The notes beneath the pieces are model-generated. The model was not told the DNA's origin, ran no database searches, and saw only the letters and a list, made by a program, of their open reading frames with translations. The position numbers and the translations under genes were made by a program. Source: Salmonirosea aquatica (GTDB taxonomy: Bacteria; Bacteroidota; Bacteroidia; Cytophagales; Spirosomataceae). Taken from it: a DNA stretch of 64,000 nt. How positions within the stretch are numbered: position 1 is the stretch's first letter; each line of letters opens with the position of its first letter. The DNA lies in contig NZ_WHLY01000002.1 in assembly GCF_009296315.1 (NCBI RefSeq), forward strand, positions 2,958,501 to 3,022,500, given 5' to 3'. This document shows, in pieces, positions 45,695-54,998 of this stretch.

Positions 45695-45748
45695 AAGGGT
45701 GAACGGTCAATGGGAATAAAAATACGACATTGACCATTCACCCTTTTT
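45695..45748. terminator. Hairpin terminator between msrA and nitroreductase genes
   Basis: An 18-base imperfect inverted repeat (arms 45695-45712 and 45728-45745, one G-T mismatch) is followed by T5 on the plus strand. It lies 16 bp after the msrA stop, in the gap between two convergent genes. Confidence 0.8.
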
Positions 45749-45758
45749 CCCGTCTTCC

Positions 45759-46424
45759 TCATTCATACCAGACTATCACCTCGTCACTGCGCTTGCGGAT
45801 GAGATCAGGTACCGTAGCATCCGGGGCGGGGTACCCTATGGGTATCAGCAGATAAGGTTTTTCATTAGCGGGCCGGTTTAGTACTTTCGTCAGGAAATCC
45901 ATCGGACTGGGCGTGTGCGTAAGCGCCACCAACCCGGCCTGATGAATGGCGGCCAGCAAAAATCCGCAGGCGATTCCTACCGATTCATTGACATAGTAGT
46001 TGTTCTGCTTCTTCCCACCTTCCCCAAATTCATAAATCCGCCGAAATACGATGATCAGCCACGGGGTGGTTTCCAGGAAAGGCTTGTGCCAGTCGGTACC
46101 CAGCGGGGCCAGGTCGCGCAGCCATTCTGCGCTCATACGTCCGTGGTAGCTGCGGTATTCCTCTTCTTCGGCCGCTAGTCTGATTTGCCGTTTTATTGCA
46201 TGATCGCTCACCGCACAAAAAGTCCAGGGCTGCTTATGGGCACCCGAAGGTGCGGTAGAGGCTGTCATAAGAATCTGCTCGACAGCCGCTTTCGGCACCG
46301 GATGATCCGAAAAGAATCGCAGAGAGCGGCGCTTTTCCATAATTTCGAAATAGGTGCGGCAGCTTCGGATTAGTTCGTCATCCGGGCGGGGGGGGACGGA
46401 CGGGTAAGGGCTATGCGAATTCAT
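45759..46424 (-). CDS. Nitroreductase family protein
   Basis: The 221-residue flavin protein starts at MNSHSPYPSVPPRPDDEL (46424). It has the family N-terminal motif KRRSLRFFSDHPVP and TASTAPSGAHKQPWTF, then NNYYVNESVGIACGFLL and GYPAPDATVP. The pattern resembles the iodotyrosine-deiodinase-like branch of FMN nitroreductases. The substrate is unknown. The ATG at 46484 adds a hydrophobic leader that looks like noise. Confidence 0.88.
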   Translation of the reverse strand: MNSHSPYPSVPPRPDDELIRSCRTYFEIMEKRRSLRFFSDHPVPKAAVEQILMTASTAPSGAHKQPWTFCAVSDHAIKRQIRLAAEEEEYRSYHGRMSAEWLRDLAPLGTDWHKPFLETTPWLIIVFRRIYEFGEGGKKQNNYYVNESVGIACGFLLAAIHQAGLVALTHTPSPMDFLTKVLNRPANEKPYLLIPIGYPAPDATVPDLIRKRSDEVIVWYE

Positions 46425-46638
46425 GCATCTTAGTGGCTGAGTGACGAGTATAAATATAAAGTATGTAAGGTTATACCCTTGCAAGCTGTGGGGCTTTTCG
46501 TATTTTTACTCGTTCATAGAGCATGATTATGTACGATTCCTTACCGAATAATAATTAACACCTTCCTGGTTTTTGAGGGCTGAAAAGAAACTCATTAATT
46601 TGCATCAATATTTATAATTCACGTTAATCTATTTGATC

Positions 46639-47163
46639 ATGAAAAAATTATTTTCTTCTCTCTTCATCGTAACCCTATTGGCATGTAGTACTGCCAATGC
46701 CCAGTATGCTCAAGGCGACAAACTTCTTAATTTGGGAATTGGACTTAACGGCTATTATGGCGGTGGCCTGCCCATCGGAGCCTCGTTTGAGTACGGGGTA
46801 ACCGACCAAATTAGCGTTGGTGCACAAATCGATTATTATACTTGGAATTATGGCTATGTAGGTTATAAGTGGCGTTACACCTTCATGCCGATTGCCCTAC
46901 GTGGTTCTTACCATGTAAATGAACTGTTAAACCTCAATAATGACCAGATTGACTTATATGGTGGCGTACAACTAGGTTACTATATTTCGAGCTTCAAAGA
47001 TGATACGGGCTACATTGGGAACTATAACAATGCTTACGGTAACCAGGTTTTGTTTGGCATCCACCTAGGCGGCAAGTACTATTTCAAGCCTAACTTGGGT
47101 GCCTTTGCCGAGGTAGGCTACGGAGTTTCAGCTGTAAAACTCGGTTTAGCCTTGAAGTTCTGA
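46639..47163 (+). CDS. Small outer-membrane beta-barrel protein
   Basis: The 174-residue protein has a signal peptide (MKKLFSSLFIVTLLACSTANAQ) and then barrel-like strands rich in Gly, Tyr and alternating hydrophobics, ending VSAVKLGLALKF. The size fits an eight-stranded barrel. It has its own strong terminator (47188-47218). The function is unknown. ATG 46639 was chosen over the TTG two codons upstream, because the signal peptide begins there. Confidence 0.8.
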   Translation: MKKLFSSLFIVTLLACSTANAQYAQGDKLLNLGIGLNGYYGGGLPIGASFEYGVTDQISVGAQIDYYTWNYGYVGYKWRYTFMPIALRGSYHVNELLNLNNDQIDLYGGVQLGYYISSFKDDTGYIGNYNNAYGNQVLFGIHLGGKYYFKPNLGAFAEVGYGVSAVKLGLALKF

Positions 47164-47187
47164 TCAGGCAAAAGATTCAAACAAAAA

Positions 47188-47218
47188 GCGCCGCTAAAAC
47201 CCTAGCGGCGCTTTTTTT
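47188..47218 (+). terminator. Rho-independent terminator
   Basis: GCGCCGCTA (47188-47196) pairs with TAGCGGCGC (47203-47211), and T7 follows (47212-47218). Confidence 0.92.
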
Positions 47219-47309
47219 GCATTTAAGCTGGATTAGAAGGTCAGCTTGTTTTCATAGTACAACCCATACTAATTACCTTCTGTTGGTACGCATAGTACGC
47301 AGCTTTTTT

Positions 47310-47951
47310 ATGAGAAATCTGACTTTACTACTGTTCTTCCTGGCTGTGTTGGGAGCTTGTCACCGAAAAGAGTATTTTAGCATTCCAAATGGCGGGGCAT
47401 ACCTTGCCCAAGATAAGCGTGTAGAGGCTTTCCCTGTACCAGAATCGTTATCCGCTTCGGCCGAAGTGCGGACGACTGCGACGCTTCTGAAAGAATCAGA
47501 TACAGTAAAAAGCATTTCGGCTGACTATTTTTCTGTTTCTGCGGTGCATGAGGAGGGAAGAAAACCCCCTAATTTCATTGGGAAAGGAAAAAACAGGCTC
47601 GGGAAAGTGCAGTCGACATCTATAGCTCGTCAGAAAGAAAACAAGCCCAAAGCATACAAAGGCAAAAATCTGGGAGAACTTTCACTTGCATTAGGGTTGA
47701 TTGGTTTTTTTGCCATTATATCCACTACGGTTCTATCAGCCCCAATTTGGCTATTTATCGCAGGCTGTGCGGTAGGTACAACTGGGATGGTAATGGGTTT
47801 TGTCTCCTTCGGCCAAATCAAAAAGCAACGGATTGCATCTCCTGGTGAGACTGCGGCTATCATTGGCACTGCTCTGGGCATTGTGACATTCCTGGCCGGC
47901 ATTATTGTTTCGTTGATTTATTTAATTATTACCTCGTCATCTGGTTTCTAA
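47310..47951 (+). CDS. Lipoprotein with C-terminal two-helix membrane domain
   Basis: The 213-residue protein starts at MRNLTLLLFFLAVLGACHRK (47310), a lipoprotein signal with Cys17. A polar, Lys-rich middle (about 30-120) leads to two or three membrane helices (SLALGLIGFFAIISTT, GIVTFLAGIIVSLIYLII), reminiscent of DUF4190-like proteins. A lipid anchor plus internal helices would be odd for a soluble lipoprotein and suggests inner-membrane retention. Function unknown. Confidence 0.65.
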   Translation: MRNLTLLLFFLAVLGACHRKEYFSIPNGGAYLAQDKRVEAFPVPESLSASAEVRTTATLLKESDTVKSISADYFSVSAVHEEGRKPPNFIGKGKNRLGKVQSTSIARQKENKPKAYKGKNLGELSLALGLIGFFAIISTTVLSAPIWLFIAGCAVGTTGMVMGFVSFGQIKKQRIASPGETAAIIGTALGIVTFLAGIIVSLIYLIITSSSGF

Positions 47952-47963
47952 AAAGCCCTCACC

Positions 47964-48686
47964 CTACGCTCCCCACTTATCCAATTGCTTCACCAATACC
48001 TCCATATCCTTGGGGTACGGCGCTTCTACCCGAATCCCTTCCCCATCCATCAGGAAAAACGATAGTGAATGCGCGTGCAACGCCACGCGCTGAATCAACG
48101 GCTGTTCTTCGGTACCTTGTTTGAGGTTGAACTTTCGCTTGATGCTGGACAGGTAGATCGGTTCGCCGCCATACTGCGGATCGTTGACGATAGGGGCTTT
48201 CAGGCAGGAAAGGTGAATCCGAATCTGGTGCATCCGGCCCGTGATGGGCATGCATTCCACCAATGTATAGCCTTTGTACACTTTCAGCGTGTTGAATATG
48301 GTTTCGGCCAATTTACCTTTGACGCGATCAATCGCCACGGCCGTACCGCTTTTGAGTTGCACTATGGGTAGGTACACCGACACACTATCCAGGTTATGCA
48401 TGCCATTCACTACGGCATGGTAGCGCTTGGTAACCTCTCGGTGTTCAAACTGCATGGCCAGATGCCGGTATGCCTCGCGGTGTTTGGCAAAAGCCAGGGC
48501 TCCCGAAGTTTCCTTATCCAGTCGGTGGGCGGCTTGTAGGTCAGGATTATAGTCTTTGGCCAGACGCAATAGGCTACCCCCGCGGTCGGCGGTGCGCTCG
48601 TCCAGAGTGGCCAGATTGTGAGGTTTATTGACGATCAGAAAATCGTCGTTTTCGAATAGAATAATATCTTTAAAATCAATCTTCAT
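47964..48686 (-). CDS. RluA-family RNA pseudouridine synthase
   Basis: The 240-residue protein has the catalytic signature AAHRLDKETSGALAFAK (catalytic Asp), VNKPHNLATLD upstream, the GRMHQIRIHLSCLKAP motif and HAHSLSFF near the end. RluA enzymes isomerise uridine in rRNA or tRNA. The target site cannot be named from this sequence. No S4 domain is present. Confidence 0.93.
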   Translation of the reverse strand: MKIDFKDIILFENDDFLIVNKPHNLATLDERTADRGGSLLRLAKDYNPDLQAAHRLDKETSGALAFAKHREAYRHLAMQFEHREVTKRYHAVVNGMHNLDSVSVYLPIVQLKSGTAVAIDRVKGKLAETIFNTLKVYKGYTLVECMPITGRMHQIRIHLSCLKAPIVNDPQYGGEPIYLSSIKRKFNLKQGTEEQPLIQRVALHAHSLSFFLMDGEGIRVEAPYPKDMEVLVKQLDKWGA

Positions 48687-48830
48687 AGTCTGCTGCTCCC
48701 CATTTAAGAGCTTTGTTTTTTTACAAAGGTCGGCATATTCTATTGAAAATAAGGAACCGGGCAGACATCAGGATGCGCGGATTTCTTTCCGCCCTTGGGT
48801 CCGGCCGGTTTTTTAAAGTTAAATAGCCCC

Positions 48831-48838
48831 TATTTTTG
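48831..48838 (+). promoter_or_regulatory. Candidate -7 element TATTTTTG
   Basis: A TAnnTTTG match 18 bp before the ATG of the M14 carboxypeptidase gene, implying a very short leader. Confidence 0.55.
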
Positions 48839-48855
48839 CAGAAATAAATAGCGTC

Positions 48856-50337
48856 ATGATCAAACCGCTCGCTCTACTTATCGTCCTACCCATATCCTGT
48901 ATGCTTTCGGCTCAACCCATTCCGCTGGCCCAGCGCCTGCACAAAGCCCACGACTCCTACCGCGAAGGTACCCTGACCCAGCGCCGCTTCAAGCACAAAG
49001 AGGTACAGGCTCTGATCCAGTCCCGGCGGGAAAACCCGCTGTACGAAGTCACGAAAGTAGGGGAGTCTTTCGAAGGCCGGGAAATCACGATGATCAAGGT
49101 AGGCCACGGTCCGCATACCGCCCTGCTGTGGACGCAGATGCACGGCGATGAACCGACGGCCACGATGGCGATTTTTGATATTCTCAATTTTCTGGAAGCC
49201 AAAAACGATGGCTTTGAGGATTTGAGAAAGCAGTTGCTCGATAGTACCACGCTCTATATTGTGCCCATGCTCAATCCCGATGGGGCCGAACGTTACCAGC
49301 GCCGCACCGCCCAGGGCATCGATATGAACCGTGACGCCCTCTACCTGCAAACCCCCGAAGGACGTATCCTGAAAGAGCTGCAACAAACCCTGAAACCCGA
49401 ATTCGGCTTCAATCTGCACGACCAAAGCCCGCGCTACTCCGCCGGGCGCAGCCCCAAGGTCGCCACGATCTCTTTCCTGGCTACCGCCTACGACTACGAC
49501 CGGAACATCAACCCCGTGCGGGAGAAATCCATGAAGATGATCGTGCGGATGAACCGCCTGCTGCAGCTGTTCATTCCCGGTCAGGTAGCGCGTTATGCTG
49601 ACGACCACGAGCCTCGCGCCTTTGGTGATAATGTGCAGAAGTGGGGTACCACGCTGATCCTGATTGAATCGGGGGGGTACCTGGGCGATCCCGAGAAGCA
49701 GTACATCCGGCAGTTGAACTTCGTGGCGATCTTGTCGGGTCTATCGGCCGTAGCAGATGGTACCCTGGCTGCCGAAAACCGCGATGATTATTATCAGATT
49801 CCTGAAAACGGCCGCTACTTGTTTGATCTGCTGGTGCGCAATGCGACTGTGAAGCAGGGTACCAAAACCTACCAGACGGATCTGGGAATTAACCGTAATG
49901 AAGTCAACTACGCCAATGCTACTAAATTCTTCACATATAGCAAAGTAGAGGAATACGGCGATCTTTCGACCCACTACGGTTCGGAGGAATTGAATGCCGA
50001 AGGGTACCTTATGGAGCGGGGCAAAGTGTATCCGACTCCCTTGAAAAACATCAGCGAGGCGGCCAAGCTTAATCCTGTCGCACTCTGGAAACAGGGCTAT
50101 ACCTACCTGACCGTACAGTCAAGTACAACACCTTCACGAAATCTGGGCCTGTACTTTACGGTGCAGCCCTTCCATATCCTCCGGGGTACCTCTGCTCCCA
50201 CCACTGCCCCCGACCTCGGCGACACCGCTACCTTTGTATTAAAAAAGGACGGAAAGGTTCGCTACGTCGTGATCAATGGCTATGCGCATGATGTGGAAAA
50301 ACCCTTCAAAAAAACTGGAAACGGAATTGTGGAGTAG
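48856..50337 (+). CDS. Secreted M14-family zinc carboxypeptidase
   Basis: The 493-residue protein has a signal peptide (MIKPLALLIVLPISCMLSAQ) and the M14 zinc site His96xxGlu99 in TQMHGDEPTATM. The third ligand His lies in FNLHDQSPRYS and the likely catalytic Glu in LILIESGGYLG. These enzymes cleave C-terminal residues of peptides or proteins. It has a C-terminal domain of about 200 residues beyond the peptidase fold. It is upstream of the TonB receptor but has a separate promoter. Confidence 0.9.
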   Translation: MIKPLALLIVLPISCMLSAQPIPLAQRLHKAHDSYREGTLTQRRFKHKEVQALIQSRRENPLYEVTKVGESFEGREITMIKVGHGPHTALLWTQMHGDEPTATMAIFDILNFLEAKNDGFEDLRKQLLDSTTLYIVPMLNPDGAERYQRRTAQGIDMNRDALYLQTPEGRILKELQQTLKPEFGFNLHDQSPRYSAGRSPKVATISFLATAYDYDRNINPVREKSMKMIVRMNRLLQLFIPGQVARYADDHEPRAFGDNVQKWGTTLILIESGGYLGDPEKQYIRQLNFVAILSGLSAVADGTLAAENRDDYYQIPENGRYLFDLLVRNATVKQGTKTYQTDLGINRNEVNYANATKFFTYSKVEEYGDLSTHYGSEELNAEGYLMERGKVYPTPLKNISEAAKLNPVALWKQGYTYLTVQSSTTPSRNLGLYFTVQPFHILRGTSAPTTAPDLGDTATFVLKKDGKVRYVVINGYAHDVEKPFKKTGNGIVE

Positions 50338-50500
50338 ACCAAATTTTTATAAGATTTTCTATTAGCATGCCACTCGAAAAGTAATAATTACCGCCCAATT
50401 AGCAAATTAAAATTTGTTTGATTAAAAATTATAAATTATTGATTTCCAATAATTTATACGAATAACCTATATGTAATTCATCCATAACCTTGGCGTAATA

Positions 50501-50528
50501 TTGGGGTAATATTGCCAGTGTACTTTTG
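50501..50528 (+). promoter_or_regulatory. Promoter of the TonB receptor gene
   Basis: TTG at 50501 and TACTTTTG at 50521-50528 match the Bacteroidota promoter form (spacer slightly short, about 17 bp). It lies 31 bp before the receptor ATG. Confidence 0.65.
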
Positions 50529-50559
50529 CAGCGAAAACATAAGTACACTGACACCCAAC

Positions 50560-53376
50560 ATGAAAAAACATTTCTTCTCAACCCTGTTCCTTGGGCTGCT
50601 TTCCGTGGCAGCCTTCGCCCAAACCGGAACCATCAAAGGCGCTATTCTTGACGCCAACTCCAAAGAGGCCATCATCGGCGGAAGCGTCGTACTCAAAGGC
50701 ACCACCCCTCCGGTAGGTACCTCCACCGACATCGAAGGCAACTTCGAACTTCGCAATGTACCCACCGGCAGTCACACGGTTGTTATCAGCTACGTATCCT
50801 ACAAGCCAAAGGAAGTAGAGGTGACGGTGTATCCCAATCAGGCCGTACTGATCAACAGTACCCTGGAAGAGGACGTGGCCACGCTGTCGGAAGTTAAAAT
50901 CGTGGGCCAGCGCCAGACGTTCACCGATGTGTCGGTCATCACCGAGATCCGGCAAGCCGAGCAGGTGGCCGTGGGGATTTCGGCGCAGCAGATTCAGAAA
51001 TCGCAGGACCGCGATGCTTCGCAGGTCATTCGCCGCGTACCAGGCGTATCCATTCAGGACGATCGCTTCGTGATTATTCGCGGCCTCAACGAGCGCTACA
51101 ATACTGTGATGCTCAACGATGCCATTACACCTTCGACCGAAGTGGACGTAAAATCCTTTTCCTTCGATTTGATTCCCAGCTCGGCCATCGACCGCATGGT
51201 GATTTACAAATCGGGTGCTCCCGAGCTACCCGGCGAATTTGCGGGTGGCGTGATCAAGATTTACACCAAAACGGTTCCCGACGAGAATGGACTTTCGTTG
51301 AGCATCGCCAGCAGCTACCGGGCTGGAACTACCTTTCAAAATGCCCTTAGCTACAAAGGTACCTCCGGTGATATCATTGGGTTTGGCGCCGGAGACCGGA
51401 CGTTACCGGCTTCTTTCCCAACCACCTCCACGCTCCTAAATGAAAACCGGCCTTCTGAGGGTACCCTGCGGGCTTTCCGAAATCTGCCTGACTTCTATAA
51501 TGTAAGTACCATCAGCAACAACCCCGATCTGCGCCTTTCGCTGGGCTACAACCGCAAAATGTACGTGGGTGATAAAACTCTTACCACCTTTAACAATATA
51601 AGCTACACCAACACGCATCAGTTGCTGAATACGGATCAGTACAGGTACCTGGCCTTCAATACGTCTACCAAAAGTTCTCCTATCCAAACGGAATACAACG
51701 ATCAGTTCAATACGGAAAATGTACGCTTGGGGGCGATGTCAAACTGGGCATTGATTCTGAATCCTAATAACAAGATTGAATTCCGTAACCTGTTCAACCA
51801 GCTTACCAACAAGGAAACCATTTTCCGTCAGGGATACAGCCAGGAAAATGGCCGGGATGTAGAAAACTACGCCTTCCGTTACGAGGCCAAAAGTATTTAC
51901 AGCGGACAGCTGAGCGGTACGCACGATGTGTCGGATGCCACGACAATAAAGTGGACGGGTGCCTTCGGCTACACCCACCGCGAGGAGCCGGATTTTCGTC
52001 GCTTCGTATCGAGCCGCGACATCGGTACCAATGATCCTTTCAAAGTGGAAATAGTACCCGGCAGCAACGCCAGCCTTACCCGGGGAGCCCGTTTCTACTC
52101 CACACTGAACGAATACACGTCTTCCCTGCGGGCCGATATTGAGCACCGGGTGCGTCGTAAAGGCTACGCCGACAACGACAAGATGGACATCAAGCTGCGG
52201 GCGGGTGCTTATGGTGAGTATAAGGACCGTGCTTTTCAGGCCCGCTGGTTCAACTTGACCAATCCCGGGGGTACATCGCAAGAGGTACTCAACCTACCCT
52301 TCGACCAGTTGTTCAGCCCCGGCAATATTGCGCTTGACAAGCTGTACTACGCCGAGCGTACCAATTATGACGACAAGTATGACGCCCAAAGTGTACTGGC
52401 AGCGGGTTATGTAGGGGCTTACTACCCATTTACGCCCAAATTCAATGCCTCAGTTGGTTTTCGGGCTGAATTCAGTCGCCAGCAATTGCAGAGCCGCCTG
52501 CGCGGTTCCGGGGTAGCTGTTGATGTGGACAACCCCATTTTCCGACCACTTCCTTCGGTCAACCTGGCCTACAACCTGACGGACAAAGCCCTGCTGCGTC
52601 TGGCGTATAGCATCACGCTGAACCGTCCCGAATTCCGGGAACTGGCCCCGTTCACCTACTATGACTTTGCGTTCGACGTGTCACGGGTAGGTAACCCTAA
52701 TCTGAAAACACCTTCGATTCAGAATGCGGATTTGCGCTACGAATTCTACCCCTCAGATGGCGAGGTGATTTCGTTGGCCGGTTTTTACAAATACTTTACC
52801 AACCCCATCGAGACAAAAGTTTTATATGCGGGCTCGGGAGTGGCTTTCACGGTGGACAACGCGCAGAAAGCGTATGCAGTGGGTGCCGAACTGGAAATTC
52901 GTAAGTCGTTGAAAGCTTTGACTTCATCCAGCTTTGTGGATAACCTCACGTTGCTGTTAAATGCTTCCCTGATCAAAAGTAACGTAACGACGGGCTTTGC
53001 GTCCCAGGATAATAACCGTCCGTTGCAGGGACAGTCGCCCTACCTGGTTAACGCGGGAATTTATTACAACGATGTCAACCGGGGCTGGCAGATCAATGCA
53101 CTTTATAATGTAGTCGGTCAGCGCATATTCCTGGTGGGCGACAAGGAAGTACAGCCCACGGTATACGAAATGCCCCGCAATGTCATCGACCTGAACATCA
53201 TCAAAGCCCTGGGTGAGCACTTGCAATTAAAAATTGGGATTCAGGATCTGTTGAATCAACGGTTCCGCCTGATTCAGGACAGTAATCTCGATCAGAAGAT
53301 TACCTCGCAGGACGATACCTATCAGACCTACCGCCGGGGTACCTACTCCACGATCGGCTTGAGCTATAAATTTTAA
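50560..53376 (+). CDS. TonB-dependent outer-membrane receptor with carboxypeptidase-regulatory-like N-terminal domain
   Basis: The 938-residue protein starts at MKKHFFSTLFLGLLSVAAFAQ (50560). It has a signal peptide, then a CarboxypepD_reg-like domain (GTIKGAILDANSKEAIIGGSV...), the plug domain (KSQDRDASQVIRRVPGVSIQD, RGLNERYNTVMLNDA) and a 22-strand-type barrel ending TYSTIGLSYKF. It imports a nutrient through the outer membrane using TonB energy. It differs from SusC in its plug, and the partner downstream is not a typical SusD but a beta-helix-like lipoprotein. The ATG at 50512 lies upstream of the -7 element and was not used. Confidence 0.93.
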   Translation: MKKHFFSTLFLGLLSVAAFAQTGTIKGAILDANSKEAIIGGSVVLKGTTPPVGTSTDIEGNFELRNVPTGSHTVVISYVSYKPKEVEVTVYPNQAVLINSTLEEDVATLSEVKIVGQRQTFTDVSVITEIRQAEQVAVGISAQQIQKSQDRDASQVIRRVPGVSIQDDRFVIIRGLNERYNTVMLNDAITPSTEVDVKSFSFDLIPSSAIDRMVIYKSGAPELPGEFAGGVIKIYTKTVPDENGLSLSIASSYRAGTTFQNALSYKGTSGDIIGFGAGDRTLPASFPTTSTLLNENRPSEGTLRAFRNLPDFYNVSTISNNPDLRLSLGYNRKMYVGDKTLTTFNNISYTNTHQLLNTDQYRYLAFNTSTKSSPIQTEYNDQFNTENVRLGAMSNWALILNPNNKIEFRNLFNQLTNKETIFRQGYSQENGRDVENYAFRYEAKSIYSGQLSGTHDVSDATTIKWTGAFGYTHREEPDFRRFVSSRDIGTNDPFKVEIVPGSNASLTRGARFYSTLNEYTSSLRADIEHRVRRKGYADNDKMDIKLRAGAYGEYKDRAFQARWFNLTNPGGTSQEVLNLPFDQLFSPGNIALDKLYYAERTNYDDKYDAQSVLAAGYVGAYYPFTPKFNASVGFRAEFSRQQLQSRLRGSGVAVDVDNPIFRPLPSVNLAYNLTDKALLRLAYSITLNRPEFRELAPFTYYDFAFDVSRVGNPNLKTPSIQNADLRYEFYPSDGEVISLAGFYKYFTNPIETKVLYAGSGVAFTVDNAQKAYAVGAELEIRKSLKALTSSSFVDNLTLLLNASLIKSNVTTGFASQDNNRPLQGQSPYLVNAGIYYNDVNRGWQINALYNVVGQRIFLVGDKEVQPTVYEMPRNVIDLNIIKALGEHLQLKIGIQDLLNQRFRLIQDSNLDQKITSQDDTYQTYRRGTYSTIGLSYKF

Positions 53377-53476
53377 TAACCCAAAGGCACAGTGTCAGAA
53401 TATTGGAATTGTTGATGTGCCAATCTTTAAATAGTCAATACACAAATAGTCAGATTGTTAAACTAGAAAATGAAGT

Positions 53477-54802
53477 ATGAAAAAGGTAACGAATTTAATT
53501 AAGGTATTTATTTTTGGCGCACTGGTCGCCGGCTTCACCGCCTGTAACGACAAAGGTACGGACCCCGATCCGGATCCTACCCCGACGGGTCCTTCTACAA
53601 TCTCAGGAAGCATCACAACCAACACCACCTGGACGGCTGGAAATCAGTACATTTTATCGGGATTTGTCTATGTGGAAGATGGTGCCACGCTGACCATTGA
53701 GCCTGGAACCATCATTAAGGGAGAAAAGTCTTCAAAGGGTTCGCTTATCGTGAAGCGGGGCGGGAAAATCATCGCGAACGGTACAGTTGATAAGCCCATT
53801 GTTTTTACCTCGAACCAGGCTAAAGGACAGCGTGCTGCCGGGGACTGGGGAGGATTGGTCCTGCTGGGTAAGGCACCGGTCAACAAGGCCGATGCAAGGA
53901 TTGAGGGAGAAAATATTTCAGAATTTGGTGGAACCGATCCTGCCGACAATTCTGGTTCATTGAAGTACGTGCGCATCGAGTTTGCGGGCATTGCTTTCGA
54001 GACTGACAAAGAAATCAACGGCCTTACTTTCGGTGGCGTGGGTTCTGGCACGACGGTCGATTATGTACAGGTTTCATACAGCGGTGACGACTCCTACGAG
54101 TGGTTCGGTGGTACGGTGAATGCGAAGCACTTGATCGCCTATCGTGGCCTGGATGATGACTTCGATACAGACAACGGCTATAGCGGTATGGTTCAGTACG
54201 GTTTGATTATTCGCGATCCGGCCGTAGCCGATCAGGCGGGTGACTCTAATGCCTTCGAATCAGACAATGATGCTACGGGTACAGAGGCCATGCCCAAAAC
54301 TGCGGCTAAGTTTGCGAACGTAACGGCTACCATTGCTCCTGGTACCCTCGATTCAAAGTATAATACTGCTCTTCGCCTGCGCCGCAGTTCGGAACTGAAA
54401 GTTTATAACAGTGTATTTTCTGCTCCTTACAAAATAGGTGTTTTGTTGCAAAATGCTTCCGTTGACAATTATAAAAGCGGCAAGTTGGTACTGCAGGGTA
54501 TTGCCCTGCAAGGTGCTACTAAAATGTTTGATGGCGTAGACGAGACCCTCTTCAACACGGCCGCGAACAAAAACAAAGTATACACTTCGGTAGCCGACCT
54601 GATGCTGGATTCCAACTTCAACAGCATTTCTGTTCGTCCCGTTGGCATTCCCAAGGCAGGCTCACCGCTGCTGACGGGCGGTGTTACGCTGCCCTCAGGA
54701 TTTGAAGCCGCGCCATATATCGGTGCTTTCAATACCACCGACTGGACTGCTACCTGGGCCAACTTCGATCCGCAAAACACGGATTACGATACAGCGAAAT
54801 AA
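53477..54802 (+). CDS. Surface lipoprotein paired with the TonB receptor (beta-helix-like)
   Basis: The 441-residue lipoprotein has a signal LVAGFTAC (Cys23), an Asp/Pro-rich linker (TDPDPDPTPTGP) and a body with repeated right-handed beta-helix-like turns (VYVEDGATLTIEPGTIIKG, GSLIVKRGGKIIANGTVDK, VDYVQVSYSGDDSYEWFGG). Proteins of this kind accompany TonB receptors in Bacteroidota. They are often mislabelled as transporters, and the bound ligand is unknown. It starts 100 bp after the receptor stop and ends at a strong terminator, so the pair forms one unit. Confidence 0.8.
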   Translation: MKKVTNLIKVFIFGALVAGFTACNDKGTDPDPDPTPTGPSTISGSITTNTTWTAGNQYILSGFVYVEDGATLTIEPGTIIKGEKSSKGSLIVKRGGKIIANGTVDKPIVFTSNQAKGQRAAGDWGGLVLLGKAPVNKADARIEGENISEFGGTDPADNSGSLKYVRIEFAGIAFETDKEINGLTFGGVGSGTTVDYVQVSYSGDDSYEWFGGTVNAKHLIAYRGLDDDFDTDNGYSGMVQYGLIIRDPAVADQAGDSNAFESDNDATGTEAMPKTAAKFANVTATIAPGTLDSKYNTALRLRRSSELKVYNSVFSAPYKIGVLLQNASVDNYKSGKLVLQGIALQGATKMFDGVDETLFNTAANKNKVYTSVADLMLDSNFNSISVRPVGIPKAGSPLLTGGVTLPSGFEAAPYIGAFNTTDWTATWANFDPQNTDYDTAK

Positions 54803-54840
54803 TCAACGACCTTTATATTTGGTGTCAGATTGTTGAAAAA

Positions 54841-54868
54841 CCGGAGGCGTTTGCTTCCGGTTTTTTTT
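54841..54868 (+). terminator. Rho-independent terminator
   Basis: CCGGAGGC (54841-54848) pairs with GCTTCCGG (54853-54860) with one G-T pair, and T8 follows. It separates the TonB pair from the fusion-protease block. Confidence 0.92.
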
Positions 54869-54998
54869 GTGCTTAAAAGGTACCTGCGGCGGAAACGGCT
54901 TATTAGAACCGCTTACTAAGTTTTTGGTAGCGGATCCTGGGATTCTTTGTAAATTTCTTTTCCTAAATCCTTATAAACTTCCTGAACCTACCTTCCCC

